The notes: generated by a model from the sequence alone, not told the origin. A stretch of DNA of 64,000 nt from Salvelinus alpinus (GCF_045679555.1 NC_092115.1:33545596-33609595); one strand, 5' to 3'; numbered from the stretch's first letter, positions 13,850 to 25,551 are shown. Translations and numbers: made by a program.

Positions 13850-15080
13850 TCTGCGACAAAAGAGTGATCAAGTTAAGATCCGACATCTGTGCAGTGTCCA
13901 GTTTTTAGAGCAGAGTTTTCGGGGTGTGGAGGTAGTGTCACCATAGTCAAACAGAGGGTGGGTTCTTCAAATCAAGGCCTTGCAAGCTGTTCAGGATATC
14001 TTCTTCAGAGACAGGAGTGAAGGATCTGGTGTGGGTGGGCACAGGAGGGGGGGTAGGGGGGAAGGGCTGGTGGTTGTGGGCATAGGAGGAGGGCAAGGGA
14101 CAGACAACCTTGGTGCAGCATTTGAGGACCTCTCAACGATATAGCTGGCAGCGTGAAAGTGCTCATTAAAGATCTCAGCCACACAGGTTTTGTCGGTTGT
14201 AACCACACCTCTGAAGGTGGGAGAGACTGGCAACTAGGGAGAGGGTGTGTAATTTTGCATGGATTTCACAGTTTTCCAGAATTCGGATGGCTTACTGATG
14301 GTTACGGCAAACTGTTTATGAAATAAGATAAGCTACTTCGGGTATTTCTGATGGTTGGAGAGTATTTGTTCCTGATTTGTCTGAAAACTAACCAGTCTTG
14401 GGGAAGGTTGGAGTTTCTGTCCTTTTCCCATGCGTTGTTCTTTTGGGTGATTAGCTCAGAGAGGTTATGGGAGAACCAGGTGTTGGAGCGGGTTTATTGA
14501 TTATTTGCGCGAATGTGTTCTTGAAGTAGGACCAGGCATCTTCAACAGAGGGTATCAGACTCTGCCAGCTAGTGTGATAGCAGTCATGCATAAAGGCTTG
14601 CTCATCAAAACGTTTGTAGCAGCGTTTATGAACTAACACTTCTGATGCAAACTACGAGACAGTGGTCACTGAGCTCGTGGGAGAATACACCAGACTGACA
14701 GTGGGAGGAGCAGTTGGTGAGAGTGATGTCAATGAGAGAGGACTTGTTGGGTTCTTTGAGAGAGATATGGGTGGGCTCTTTGATTATCTGACTTAGGTTT
14801 AGGGATTCCAGTTATAGGGAGACAGCATCAGGAAGGGAGAGCATGTTCCAATTGAGGTCACCCAGTAACAGAAACTCAGAGGGGAGGAATGGAGAGGCGA
14901 TAGGAGCAGGCTACGTTCATGCATTTGTTTTTAGAAAACATAAGGCTAAGGATCAGAATGTCAAAGTTCTTAGGGACAGATTTAGCCGGAGATATAGATC
15001 AGGGTAGGTCCTCTTTGACATAGATTGCAGCTCCACCACCTCTGGGAGATCTGTTAGAGCGAAACACATTGTAACTTGGG
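13850..15080 (-). mobile_element. Degraded LINE endonuclease-to-RT linker region
   Basis: Reading the minus strand from about 15060 down gives a run of apurinic-endonuclease-like LINE fragments (SNRSPRGGGAAIYVKEDLP near 15040, then CMNVACSYR near 14910). A linker follows with VEDAWSYFKN near 14540 and FWKTVKSMQNY near 14260. Frames 14451-14639 and 13991-14233 are intact stretches of this decayed ORF. The layout resembles the pre-RT part of a LINE B-type element. No RT follows and no 3' end is visible. Confidence 0.65.
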
Positions 15081-15930
15081 ATAACCTGGGATTACCCATC
15101 TTTATAAGGAGTGTGTTTTTGTTTAGTGCTTACTGTAACGAAAAAGTGTTGAGATGTTTGTGTAAGATGGTGATTACTGATTGATTGACAGCATTACAAT
15201 GCAAACAAGAGCTCCTGTTACTCATGGTTAGAGTACGGACACTAGCAATCTACATCAGATTTATGAGTTCAATAAAAGTATGTAAGAGGTTTTGATACTC
15301 CAAGGTCAGTATTAAATAGAAATGTCTCAATCATATGGACTTGTTATTGTACACGTAGAGACAGTGGCATTTTATTTCATTTCATGAGGAGGAATTGAAT
15401 GGTCATTGTCCATCAAATGTTCTGAGGCCTACTATTTGATTTCTTCCTGTAAGTATTCAATATAAATTAGGAACCCAATAATTTCCTGACCATGCTTGGC
15501 TGTTATGGACAGCACAGATGGGAGCCTGTCTTTGGATTGGTTTTTGACTGAAAAGATGAATTTACAAATGCAGATAACGACAGATCTGGAATCTGAAAAG
15601 AGGAAGAGTGATCTATAGAAGGTTCCTTGGCTGGTGAGCTTAGATTTTTACAATGCCTAGCAAGCCTAAAGATCTCGCTGCAGTAGTACAATATGTAAGA
15701 CACCAATCAGGGCTCCAGAGGAACATATTATTTTGTTCAATAGAGATGAATTTGCCTACATATTTATGTGCACTAATATCATAGGCTAATTTATTTGGGG
15801 CTAATTCACCACCTGAGTAAGTGGAAACTCAAACACATTAGCTAGATTGCTAACTGTAAACATAATACCCAATGCTGGTAGCCATGTATTAATCTAACAC
15901 TAAATTCAATGTCCTTAAACAACTTTGCAG
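15081..15930. other. No feature recognised
   Basis: AT-rich intergenic sequence. The minus frame at 15503-15706 carries no recognisable domain. Confidence 0.4.
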
Positions 15931-16460
15931 TTGTAGCCTTCTACCCAATGAGTCCTATGCACTCAATGGCTATGATGTTAAAGTGCAGACTGTCAGCTTT
16001 AATTCGAGGGTATTTTCATCCATATCGGGTGAACCGTTTAGAAATTACAGCACTTTTTGTACATAGTCCCCCCCATTTTAGGGGGACCAAAGGTATTGGG
16101 ACAAATTCACTTACTGTATATGTGTATTAAAGTAGTAAAAAGTTACGTATTTGGTCCCATACTCATAGCAAGCAATGACTTCATCAAGCTTGTGACTCTA
16201 CAACTTTGTTGGATGCATTTGCTGTTTGTTTTGGTTGTGTTTCAGATTAGCCAAATTGAAATGAATGGTAAATAATGTATTGTACCATTTTGGAGTCACA
16301 TGTATTGTAAATAAGAATGGAATGTGTTTCTAAACACTTCTACATTAATGTGGATGCTACCATGATTACGGATAGTACTGAATGAATCATGAATAATGAG
16401 TGAGAAAGTTACAGATGCACAAATATCACTTTTAAAAGTTAATATTCTGTTACTCATACC
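15931..16460. repeat. Interspersed repeat, probably an old DNA-transposon derivative
   Basis: Contains CCCCATTTTAGGGGGACCAA at 16070-16089, ACTTCATCAAGCTTGTGACTC and a long AT-rich remainder. I recognise this combination as a frequent salmonid repeat, often found next to Tc1-like sequence. No intact frame is present. Confidence 0.45.
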
Positions 16461-16539
16461 CAAATAATGTTGTAAACTTGTCCTATACTTGTCCTATTTT
16501 TTGCCAAATCATAAATTGTAGTAATAAAATAAAATCTCA

Positions 16540-17140
16540 AAAAGAAAATAATCGGCACCGATTATTTTAATACTCCAGCACCTTCCCCTTGCGAGGATAA
16601 CGACACTGACACTTTTTCCAAAATATTTTTTGAGATTGGAGAACACTTTGGGAAGGACCTTAGACCCAGATAGCAACAAGCATGCAGCCCTCCAAAATGA
16701 TTTGTCGCACGGCGATACAGCTGCCAGTCAGAGTCAAACCAGCAGCTCCCTGTTGCCGTTTATTTTAATATATTTATTGGATGGTCAGATGACATCACAA
16801 TAGAGCTCTTTGGCCACACACACCAGTGGTGGGTTTGGTGTCCATAAATGGAAGCATATGCAGAAAGTACCTAATATCTACTGTAAAATATGGCGGTGGA
16901 TCGTTGATGTTATGGGGCTATTTTGCTTCCACTAGTCCTGGACCCACTGTTAAGGTCAACGGCATCATGAACTTTACCAAGTACCAGGATATTTTAACCA
17001 AAAACTTGGCAGCAAGTGGATCTTACAGCAAGACAATAAACCAAGCACACTTGATAATCCCCAAAGAAATGGTTTAGTGACCAGAAAATCTACATTTTGC
17101 AATGGCCATCTCAGTCTCCGGACTTGAACCTTAAAAAGCA
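16540..17140. mobile_element. Scrambled Tc1-like remnants
   Basis: The left part (16575-16670) is Tc1 sequence in minus orientation: the transposase C-terminal region, similar to 27720-27880. The right part (16770-17135) is plus-orientation transposase. The frame at 16826-17077 contains STVKYGGGSLMLWGYFAS, the glycine-rich block between the first and second catalytic Asp, then [10 protein letters not shown] near 17100. The opposite orientations mean that at least two copies, or an inversion, are joined here. The second catalytic Asp region is lost. Confidence 0.7.
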
Positions 17141-17141
17141 C

Positions 17142-18663
17142 ATCAGGTGCTGCCTATTAAGGTGATCGTCAGTGAGTGTCCTAGCTGACAGAGTCGTGAG
17201 GCTGTTTGTTTTGTTTGGTGGCAATGAGGCCTTCTGGTTTGTTTTTGAGTCTTTAGTTTGGGCATCCTTTTGTATTTTTTCATTTCGTACATATTTATGT
17301 TTAATCACTATCTGAATAAATAATAAATCTGCTTGGACAGGCCTGCCAAGAGGTCAAGAAGGTGCTGGCCCTGGACCTAAGGTAAGGTGGCTGTCTCCTG
17401 GGTACATACATTCAACACCTAGTCGTACACGTTTACATCCCACATTTATGCACACATCACATCAGGTTACAGACCATGTATATAGGCCTAAGACCCCTAG
17501 ATATAACAAGTTCAGCAAAATCAGTATGTTAGTTAATGGTTTTGTAACAATTTGAATTATTTGTTTTATAGTCTTTTTTGCCATCTTTATCAAGGGTGCC
17601 AATCATTTTGGTGACTATCTTATATTGAATATGCCACACGTTACAATTTATTGGTGTTGTGAGGCTATCTTGGTTAACTAGCCAACAAACCTTCACCACT
17701 CCATCTGTATAAAGTCCAATAAATCATTATTTGATGTATTCCACTAGGCCCTTCAGCTATGCAGAGTACTGGGCATATAGGCTGTATCATTTCAGCTGCT
17801 TCCCATCCTGTTCCTTGAATACTGAATTGACCAAGTCAATATGAGGATGACTCCTTGCAATTACAAGCATTTCTCTGAGCTAGTAGAAAATATGAAGACA
17901 TTTGCGTGGCGCATTGTGCGATATGAAGCCCTTTCTTTGGTGCATTGTGCAGTATGAAGACATGTTATTTGGTGCATTGTGTGTCGGAGCGAGACTTTTG
18001 TTATGTTTAGGTTGAGCTATAGCAGTCAGAGCCACAGAACAGTGGCTGTACTTAATGTAGTTATTGACAGGCAGACACATTCAAAAAGCCCAGCATAAAG
18101 CAAAACATTTATATAGCGCTTGAGGAATAAGTGCTTAATATTCACTGCATTATGCCGTGTAAACCACCAGCCACGTGAAAGCCAATTACTAAGGAAAAGT
18201 CCTACAAATGTTCCTCTGCAATCTGTAACGAGCAGGCATGGAAGAATTGCAGAAGAAAATGCAAATAAATGCATAGGCTATAAGTGTGTTAGTTATTTGA
18301 ATTTCTTTTGATTAAATATGTGGAGTTTAAATTATTTATATGAAAATGTATGCAAAAATAATATGAACAACTTGAGTTACTTTATTGATTAGGCCCCTAT
18401 GTCATACTTAGACACCTACTGTCTGGACATGTCCATGTGGTACAGATGTAACGTAATGATGGATTGTAATAATGATCATGTATTGCACATTTTGAGATTT
18501 TCAAAGCACCTTACATCAAAAGTGAAGGACAGGTCTTACTTAGGGAGTGAACGTTATTTCTGCAGGAGTTTTTGAAACGCACAGGGCAGGGGGCCAGAAG
18601 GTTGTGGGTTTACAGACCACCATGGACAAGAGTAGGGGTGGAAAGATCTCCATTATAGTAAAA
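17142..18663. other. No gene annotated; one weak exon candidate
   Basis: Mostly unique AT-rich sequence. A 41-bp segment at 17341-17381 is flanked by AG and GTAAGG and could encode CQEVKKVLALDL. It is treated as a finding, not a gene. A triplicated phrase around TGGTGCATTGTGC occurs at 17904-17980. Confidence 0.35.
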
Positions 18664-18850
18664 GCATTGGGGCGGCAGGTAGCCTAGTGGTTAGGCCAGT
18701 AACCGAAAGTTTGCTGGATCGAATCCCCGAGCTGACAAGGTAAAAATCTGTCGTTCTGTCCCTGAACAAGGCAGTTAACCCACTGTTCCCCGGTAGGTCG
18801 TCATTGTAAATAAGAATTTGTTCTTAACTGACTTGCCTAGTTATTTATTT
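18664..18850 (+). repeat. tRNA-derived salmonid SINE (HpaI/SlmI type)
   Basis: The head carries polymerase III promoter-like boxes (TAGCCTAGTGGTTAGGCC, then GGATCGAATCCCC). The body has CTGACAAGGTAAAAATCTG and CCCTGAACAAGGCAG. The tail is TTGTAAATAAGAATTTGTTC then TTAACTGACTTGCCTAG, with an AT-rich end. This tail closely matches the 3' tail of LINE B at 39905-39985, read on the minus strand. Confidence 0.85.
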
Positions 18851-19441
18851 TATTTTATTGCATGAATCTGTCATCATATTTACAAGTCCAGGAAGGTTTT
18901 TTCTTTTATAAACATTTCATGCAATTCTACGTCATTTTATGTATTAGGAGAATATTTTTTAATACCACAATCATTATCGAAATTACAGGCTAAGAGTATA
19001 AAGCTAAGAATATACATCATACCTGTTGATCTTATCATATTTCTCCAATGCCAAATCAGTGTGTCTTGTAATGAAGCTGTCCCTGTTTGCAAATAATTGA
19101 GTCTTAGACAAAAGTGTTAATTTAAGTCGGAATTCACAACACCCACAGTGTAAAGGAAAAATCCATTCAGATGTTAATCATTGATCCAATGTTGATACAG
19201 TCCCAAAATGTTTTGCATGTCAGCAGTCAAGTTTTCGAGATATTGGACTTTGAAGAAGCAAAGTGTCACTTGTCACATCATCATGATGATGCGTTTAGAG
19301 TTATTGACCTCACAATAAAACAGATTTGAGTAACTCACATTGTGGTGCTGAAACTTGTAGCAGCAGTCGCTGCACAATCAATCAGAAATGGACAGCTCAT
19401 GGTGCTGAAAGTAGGCAAATTCTAGTAGGCATAATTCATTT
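18851..19441. other. No feature recognised
   Basis: AT-rich sequence without recognisable coding potential or repeat. Confidence 0.35.
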
Positions 19442-19451
19442 CAACGTCTTA

Positions 19452-19912
19452 TTTTTTTTTAAATGTGTAGTTTTTTTGTGATATCCAATTGGTAGTTACA
19501 GTCTTGTCCCATCGCTGCAACTCCCGTACGGACTTGGGAGAGGCGAAGGTCAAGAGCCATTCGTCCTCCAAAACACGACCCCACCAAGCCGCACTGCTTC
19601 TTGACCCACTGCTTGCTTAACCCGGACATCAGCCGCACCAATGTGTCAGAGGAAACTCCGTACAACTGGCGACTGATGTCATGGTGCATGCAACCTGCCT
19701 GCCACAAGGCGTTGCTAGAGCACGATAGGACAAGGACATCCCGGCTGGCCAAACCCTCCCCTAACCCAGATGACACTAGGCCAATTGTATGCCGCCTCAT
19801 GGGTCTACCAGTCACGGCCGGCTGCAACACAGCCTGGGATCGAGCCCGGGTCTGTAGTGACGCCTCTAGCACTGCAATGCAGTGCCTTAGACCGCTGCGC
19901 CACTCGGGAGGC
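19452..19912 (-). repeat. Long tRNA-derived salmonid SINE
   Basis: On the minus strand it starts with a tRNA-like head (GAGTGGCGCAGCGGTCTAAG, then GGGCTCGATCCCAGGCTG). It continues through the GC-rich body with TCGACC-like and TTGCAGCGATGGGACAAGAC motifs, and ends in an A-rich tail (T-rich on the plus strand, 19452-19460). Flanks TCAACGTCTT (19441-19450) and TCAATGTCTT (19913-19922) form a near-perfect target duplication. The open frames on both strands here are artefacts of the SINE body. Confidence 0.85.
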
Positions 19913-19922
19913 TCAATGTCTT

Positions 19923-20469
19923 CATTTTTAATTACAATAATTTCTTCCTATATAAGAAATAAGAGGTAGGTTTACCTGTTTGACAGTCAAAATTAGGCTA
20001 TATTCTGCTATGTACATAGATTTGTTGGCCAATTCCTCCACCCACCATGCACTCTTTAAATAACAGCCCTTCACTAGAGGTAGGCTAAGTTAAAACCAGG
20101 ACTCGAATTGAGGTGTGCCATAGGCCTACCTTTAATTAAAGAAAATGGCAAAAAGCACAGGCTACCCATTGTTAGCTTAAGAGCTTGAAGAAAATAAAAC
20201 AGATCTGGTAATATAAAGTGATATTTAACATCACTTTGGTCCGCAATGCTTTATGCTAGAAACAATGCATATGGGGATAGCATTGTTTTGTTGCTTTGTC
20301 ATTAAGAGGCTGATCTTCAACCTTCTATAGCAGAGGAAACAAAACATGTACTTTGCTCAGAAAGTAATCTAATTCTGTCACTATCAATTGTTTAAGCTAT
20401 TCACTTTCTGTACAATAGAAGATGTTTAAACCCAGACAGCTTTTAGGGAAACACTTGTGACCTTGTCTC
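19923..20469. other. No feature recognised
   Basis: Nothing supportable seen on either strand. Confidence 0.35.
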
Positions 20470-20830
20470 ATTTGGCTACGCCGCTGTAGAAACAGTAGCC
20501 AGCAGTTAAAGCTTCTGCATCGGTAGTAGACCTACTTCCAGGCTTTTTCTTCTTTGGACTTTATATGGCGATTTGCGTCTAACTTTCATAGTTACCACGA
20601 CGACCGACCGAACTCAGTTCATATTTCAATCACCCACGTGGGTATAACCAATGAGGAGATGGCACGTGGGTACCTGCTTCTATAAACCAAAGAGGAGATG
20701 GGAGAGGCATAACTTGCACCGCGTTCAGCGTCACAAATTGAACTGACTTCTATTTTAGCGCTTGGCAAACAGACGCTTGTTGGCGCGCGCGAGCAGTGTT
20801 GGTGTAATAATTGAATAACATGTATGTTTA
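20470..20830. repeat. Possible interspersed repeat with internal duplication
   Basis: CCCACGTGGGTA, a palindromic E-box, at 20633 is followed by GCACGTGGGTACC near 20660. The phrases ACCAATGAGGAGATGG and ACCAAAGAGGAGATGG are repeated about 39 bp apart. A GC-rich GGCGCGCGCGAGCAGTG follows at 20783. I have the impression of an abundant salmonid repeat, but the boundaries are not defined. Confidence 0.4.
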
Positions 20831-22224
20831 CATTTATTTTGCAATGCTCACGCACGCGACATGAGCGGTGTGGTCAGCATGTTAGGGAATAACACATGTA
20901 GGGTGTAAAGCCGTATTTGCATATTTCCCAGGGTGCCTTTCGAGTTACCCAACCATGACTGTATTTGTTAGTGAGATAGACATGTTTTTTCCATTGATTA
21001 ATTTTCTGTCCTGAGGCCTTCATCAAGTGACTGCCTAAGTGAATGTGTTTAACTTTAAAAATAAACCCTTTATGACCATATATTATACTTCTCATAAGGT
21101 CTTTAGTTATGTCCTAGTTTTCCCCCAACATTGTGGTCTGAAAATCGTGGCTCATGGGCCATATCAGACCTGCAAGCCACAATTTGCTGGTTTGTGAAGT
21201 AATTTGAAATTCCTATTAAAATCCAGCCATAGGGAGGATTTTCAACAATTTAAACGCTTCATCAACCACAATCCACATTCAGAATGATTGCTATGGTGAA
21301 GAACTTGTCATACATGTCTACTTAAACCATCTAAACTGGAACGGCCATCTCAGTAACAGGTGCAATAAGTCCAACCAATTACAGATTGGATTAGTTTAGA
21401 AAAATTTAAGTTATTTATTTTAGATCAATCAATGTGCAAGCAAAAACATAGATATTAAAGCAAACTATTTTAAAAATGGGAAATACGATGATGTAGCCCC
21501 TCTCGTGTCTTTTATTCAGATAATTAATGGAAATGAACTCAGCACAGTCGAGTAACAACAGCACTTAATTTATTCACTGCGGGTGGTGTAAATGTAAATC
21601 CCACTAGCGTTAACCCCACTAGAATCGACTCTCAGATATAGCACTCACAAAACTTTTTTCATCAACACTGAGATTTTAACACCCGCATATTTGCTGTGCA
21701 GGGATCATGTTGTCTCCTTCACTGAATGTTTTCAGTTAGCCATTTCTATGACGCCAATATCAGTTTGACATTGCTTTCTTCCACAAGTTGATGGACGAGT
21801 ATTTTTAGAATGATCTCAATCACACAACAGACAACGTTAGTATTGCCGCTGGGTAAGGGTTGGTTGCTATGCTGTGAGTGTGAGCTCTTGGTTAGCAGGA
21901 CGTGATATTGATTTTATCCTCCCGGGTTGCAGTCATATCCTTGGTAATGTTTCTAGTGTTATGATAATGAGGCTTCTCAGGGCAGTGTCAATGAGTGTTA
22001 ATCTTGTTTGCTCTTAAAATAAATAAAAGGTTTCTCTTTAGGATAAGGTGGACTTTCAACCTTAATGAAAAGGCTGATCCCATTATTATTGGTCAAGCCT
22101 GGAAACCCTAGATCACATTTAGTGAAACAATCAACAGGGAAAGACACCTCCAGTGGTTGGTTGGTTCCTTGGCCCGAAGGTGACAATGAGCTCTGGGGAT
22201 ATAGGACCCTTCAATACTAACCTA
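20831..22224. other. No feature recognised
   Basis: No domain-bearing frame or clear repeat is seen. It lies upstream of the ASIC leader and could hold regulatory DNA that cannot be read by eye. Confidence 0.35.
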
Positions 22225-22227
22225 GGT

Positions 22228-22466
22228 CTAAACTTTAGAAAAAAAGGTGCTATCTAAAACCTAAAAGGGTTCATCGGCTGTCCCCATAAGAGAACCATTT
22301 GAATAACCCTTTTTGGTTCCATGCAGAACCCTTTTGATTCCATGCAGAACCCTTTCCATAGAGGGTTCTGCATGGAACCCAAAATAGTTCTACCTGGAAC
22401 CAAAAAGGGTTCTCCTATGGGGACAGCCGAAGAACTCTTTTGGAACCCTTTTTTCTAAGAGTGTAA
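22228..22466. mobile_element. Palindromic MITE
   Basis: About 240 bp with long inverted arms. The left arm carries TCGGCTGTCCCCATAAGAG and the right arm the complement (CCTATGGGGACAGCCGA). The centre is a hairpin, GCAGAACCCT-8 nt-AGGGTTCTGC, at about 22344-22371. The ends read CTTTAGAAAAAAAGG and CCCTTTTTTCTAAGAG. No coding sequence. It resembles a MITE common in fish. Transposase family is not assignable from the ends alone. Confidence 0.8.
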
Positions 22467-22849
22467 CATAAATTAAATGGCAACCCATGTGTTTGGTTCG
22501 CTATCCTATTATAAGAAGATACCAAAATACTATTTTAACCAGAAGAAGATCAATGGATTCAGTTCTTCAATGTGTGGATCATTTGTTTGACTTGTAAATG
22601 AAAATTATCAAATCGAGACACATTCACATTCGCTTGTAAAGATTTAGGCTCTTGCAACCACATCTCCACTACAGATAATTCATTCTCTTTGTGGTTATGC
22701 ATTTTACATCCATATCAACATGCAACCTGTGGCATTCCCATAACATAGTAGGAGCTATCACTTGATCACAGATGACAAACGCAGACTGTTAGAATGCATT
22801 AGAAAACCATAACACAGTGAAGTTAGCAGCAGCACAGAGTGAGAGACTC
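22467..22849. other. No feature recognised
   Basis: Unique-looking sequence between the MITE and the inferred ASIC leader. Confidence 0.35.
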
Positions 22850-23975
22850 CCCCTGTGCACACAGAAACTCAGCCAAAGCAGCCATTCGGCAGAAGGATGA
22901 ATCCTGACTACTAAAGAGGTAGGGAGCGAGAGCGGGGGCGGGGGGAGAAAGAGAGTGAGCGAGAGAGAGAGTGGTGGGAGGGAGCAACAGCAGCAAGCAA
23001 GCGAGCTCGCAAAAGAGAGGAAAAGGCTGGCAGACCGCAGAATATAAACCTGTATGTTGAGATCGGGAGAAAAGCTAGTGGTGTTGAGCAGGTTTTAGAG
23101 GCTAGACTGGCATCAAGAGGTGCATGGGCTTCCCTGCTAATTGTGGATGAGAGCGAAACAAGGTAGATACCGTGGAGGCTACCTACAAACACTGGGCTTG
23201 TCTGTAAACCACACAGGAGAGGTGGGTTAGTGGGAAGTCAATGACCCCCCTCATCATTTTTATCTGGGGAAAAGAGAGAAGAGTGACAGAGAGAGAAAAG
23301 AAAGAAAAGGAAGGTGGCAGTGAGGGATAGGGGGCCATTGCTCTCTCTCTCTCTCCCTCTCTTTATTCTTTCCCCCCATTCACAAATTCATTGCATCCCA
23401 TTATCACCGCGATGTAGTGGCGTTCATGCCAATTGGAGGAGGAAGGGTCCCATTGACTGTTGAGGCTGAACCCCTCTTCAGCCCTACGCAGCCCTTTTCA
23501 TTACCAATCCCCATCTCTCCCTTTCCTCTCCCTCTCCCTCACGCCCGTCTGCTGTTTTCTCCCGGTTGTTCTTTTCATTGTCCATTTCACACTGCTCAGA
23601 AGGCATTCCCTTTTGGGTAAAAGTGGGTGTTTCTGGAGCTCATTGTTTGGTTCTGCTACAAAGACCGCTGAGCGGGAGCGAGAGAGAGAGCGCTACAGAG
23701 AGAGAGAGAGAATAGAAGAGGAGCCTGAAAGAAAAGGGGGGACCTGGGACTACATGGAAGAACTGACACCCACTGGAAGAGACATTTTAAAAGCATCTGC
23801 CAACCATTTTAAGATAGTGGTTAGAATTTTCCGCTTGCCGCTTATTGTTGGAATAAAAGCCACAGGCTGCCGAGCCAAAGCACTGGCGACCGGTTGGTTT
23901 ATGCTACATTCTGTTGCTAAGCAAGTCTCTCTAACCTGAAGTTCTTGTTGAGGATCACTCACCCAAACTGCAACC
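22850..23975 (+). promoter_or_regulatory. Inferred promoter and 5' leader of the ASIC gene
   Basis: This region is unlike its AT-rich surroundings. It has purine-rich tracts (22915-23000, 23275-23330), a CT repeat (23341-23362) and a GA repeat (23682-23712), typical of a long vertebrate 5' UTR and TATA-less promoter. No TATA box is obvious. An in-frame stop at 23949-23951 precedes the ATG at 23976, so the coding start is bounded. The transcription start and any leader introns cannot be placed without RNA data. Confidence 0.45.
23754..23939 (+). other. Upstream open reading frame in the ASIC leader
   Basis: An ATG at 23754 opens a 61-codon frame that stops at 23937-23939, 36 bp before the ASIC start and in a different register. 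The start context (TAC before ATG, G after) is moderate. If the leader is transcribed as inferred, ribosomes would meet this frame first. No domain is recognised, so a coding role for the peptide is not claimed. Confidence 0.3.
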
Positions 23976-24530
23976 ATGAAGGGGGACTCCGAGGAAAGCA
24001 TCGAGAGCATCCGGCCTTCAAACCTGCAAGCCTTCGCCAACATGTCCACTCTACATGGCATGAGCCACATCTTTGCCTACGGGCACATGACGTTTCGCCG
24101 CTTCCTGTGGACGCTCTCCTTCCTGGGCTCGTTGGCCTTGCTTATGCTGGTGTGCATGGACCGCGTGTCCTACTACTTTGAGTATCCCCACGTCACCAAA
24201 CTGGATGAGGTGGCGGCGCCCAACCTCACCTTCCCTGCTGTGACCTTCTGCAACCTCAATGAGTTCCGCTTCTCCCAGATCACCAGGAACGACCTGTATC
24301 ACGTGGGGGAGCTCCTGGCCCTCCTGAACTCCAACTACCAGATAGCCAACACTCACCTGGCTGAGCCTGAGGTGCTGGCCGCCCTCAAGGATAAGGCCAA
24401 CTTCCTCAACTTCAAGCCCAAGCAGTTCAACATGACAGACTTCTACAACCGCACGGGCCATGATATCAGTGACATGCTGCTGCAGTGCACGTTCCGGGGA
24501 TCGGAGTGTTACCCATGGAACTTCAGTACC
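23976..24530 (+). CDS. asic1: Acid-sensing ion channel, first coding exon (ASIC1-like)
   Basis: ASICs are trimeric proton-gated sodium channels of the DEG/ENaC family in neuronal plasma membranes. This exon encodes residues 1-185. The N-terminus is cytosolic, with the conserved His-Gly gating motif at 27-28 in [10 protein letters not shown]. The first membrane helix is at about 43-63 ([16 protein letters not shown]). The extracellular start is [14 protein letters not shown]. The family block [16 protein letters not shown] is at 86-101, and Cys92, Cys171 and Cys178 lie in the extracellular domain. NLT (83-85) and other N-X-T/S sites are candidate glycosylation sites. The exon ends in phase 0 at GTGAGT (24531), the position where mammalian ASIC1 splice forms exchange their first exon. 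LDEVAA and [10 protein letters not shown] favour ASIC1. RVSYYF and [12 protein letters not shown] recall ASIC2, and the long intron also suits ASIC2. Family near certain, paralogue less so. Of the ASIC1 His pair before VTK, only the second is kept (Pro71-His72). Confidence 0.93.
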
Positions 24531-25262
24531 GTGAGTCTCTTCAAATCATGTCTGGTTATCTGGTTTGGGATTTGTTGTGCGTCATCTCTCTGGGTTTATG
24601 TTGTGTTCTTTTCCAGACTAAACAGAGTTTGGATTTCAATGGTTTTAGCTATGTAGTTTCTATATTAATTGAGGCTTGAGAGGAATACCTAATATCTTTC
24701 TTCAGGGAAATTTTAACTAATTTACTGTCCCCATAGAGGCAGAAGTGGACAAATTCGTTTTTGTATTGTCCTATTGTGCTCTCAAGATCCACATAAGGCT
24801 ACTGTTGAGTGTAGAAATTGATTGTCACAGTAACTTTAGAATAACACCAAAGCTTTGCCGCTTGTGTTACAGACAAGGTACAGTAACTCACACTGGACCT
24901 GCCATGGTGTCGCTGTGCTGAAAGTTGTACATGTTTAAAGGTGATCCAAAGCCTAAAGGGGAATCCAGAATTGGACATGATGGTCACATCAATAACATCT
25001 TATAGATAATTTAACAATGGCTAGGTGTAATGATATTATTTGTACATGGTAGGCTACTGTATGAAAATCATTGGTTGTAGTTCAGGCAACTCTAGTGGCC
25101 TTGGTAAACGACAAGGTGAGTGGAAGATGGATGCCTTGCAGACAATATCTTTCATTCCTTTAAGCTGTGGTTTCTGTGAAGAGAAGGAATGATACATGAC
25201 TTTTCCCATATACTTTAAAAGCAGTAAACACTGAAACCTCAGGCGGTGATACAGACATTTCT
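24531..25262. other. Start of ASIC intron 1; nothing else recognised
   Basis: Begins with the splice donor GTGAGT. The open frame that runs on to 24656 is intron read-through. A small Tc1-type fragment (CCCCATAATGACAAAATG) lies at about 25263-25335. Confidence 0.6.
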
Positions 25263-25349
25263 TAAAATACTCTGTTCATGAGGTGCAGAGTATCAATCTA
25301 CACACATTACCCCATAATGACAAAATGAAAACAGTATTTTTTATCTTCC

Positions 25350-25549
25350 GGTGAAGTCCACAAAGCAAATATTGCATGTAAATAACAATTATATGATCTG
25401 CAGCATGGTCAAGCAAGTTGTTTTCAACAGTTTACGAAACAACTACTGATTTAGAACCACAGAGTTACCGCAAGTCAGCACTAAGGAGCATTGCCTCCGC
25501 TATTCCAGCACCATTTCAACTTTAACATCATTAAATCAACAGTGCTATA
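25350..25549 (+). repeat. Unnamed repeat R1, copy 1
   Basis: About 200 bp starting GTGAAGTCCACAAAGCAA and including AGTCAAGCAAGTTGTTTTC-like and ACCACAGAGTTACCGCAAG blocks. A second copy with high identity lies at 47634-47848. In both, the sequence right after it is GCTATATACA plus the same Tc1 family. No coding capacity or terminal structure is seen. Confidence 0.75.
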
Positions 25550-25551
25550 TA

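Noticed and set aside
13991..14639. Proline-rich and cysteine-containing short frames as genes
   Set aside because: In register with surrounding minus-strand LINE endonuclease-linker remnants.
19459..19969. Overlapping frames of 122 and 137 codons
   Set aside because: Both fall within the tRNA-derived SINE.
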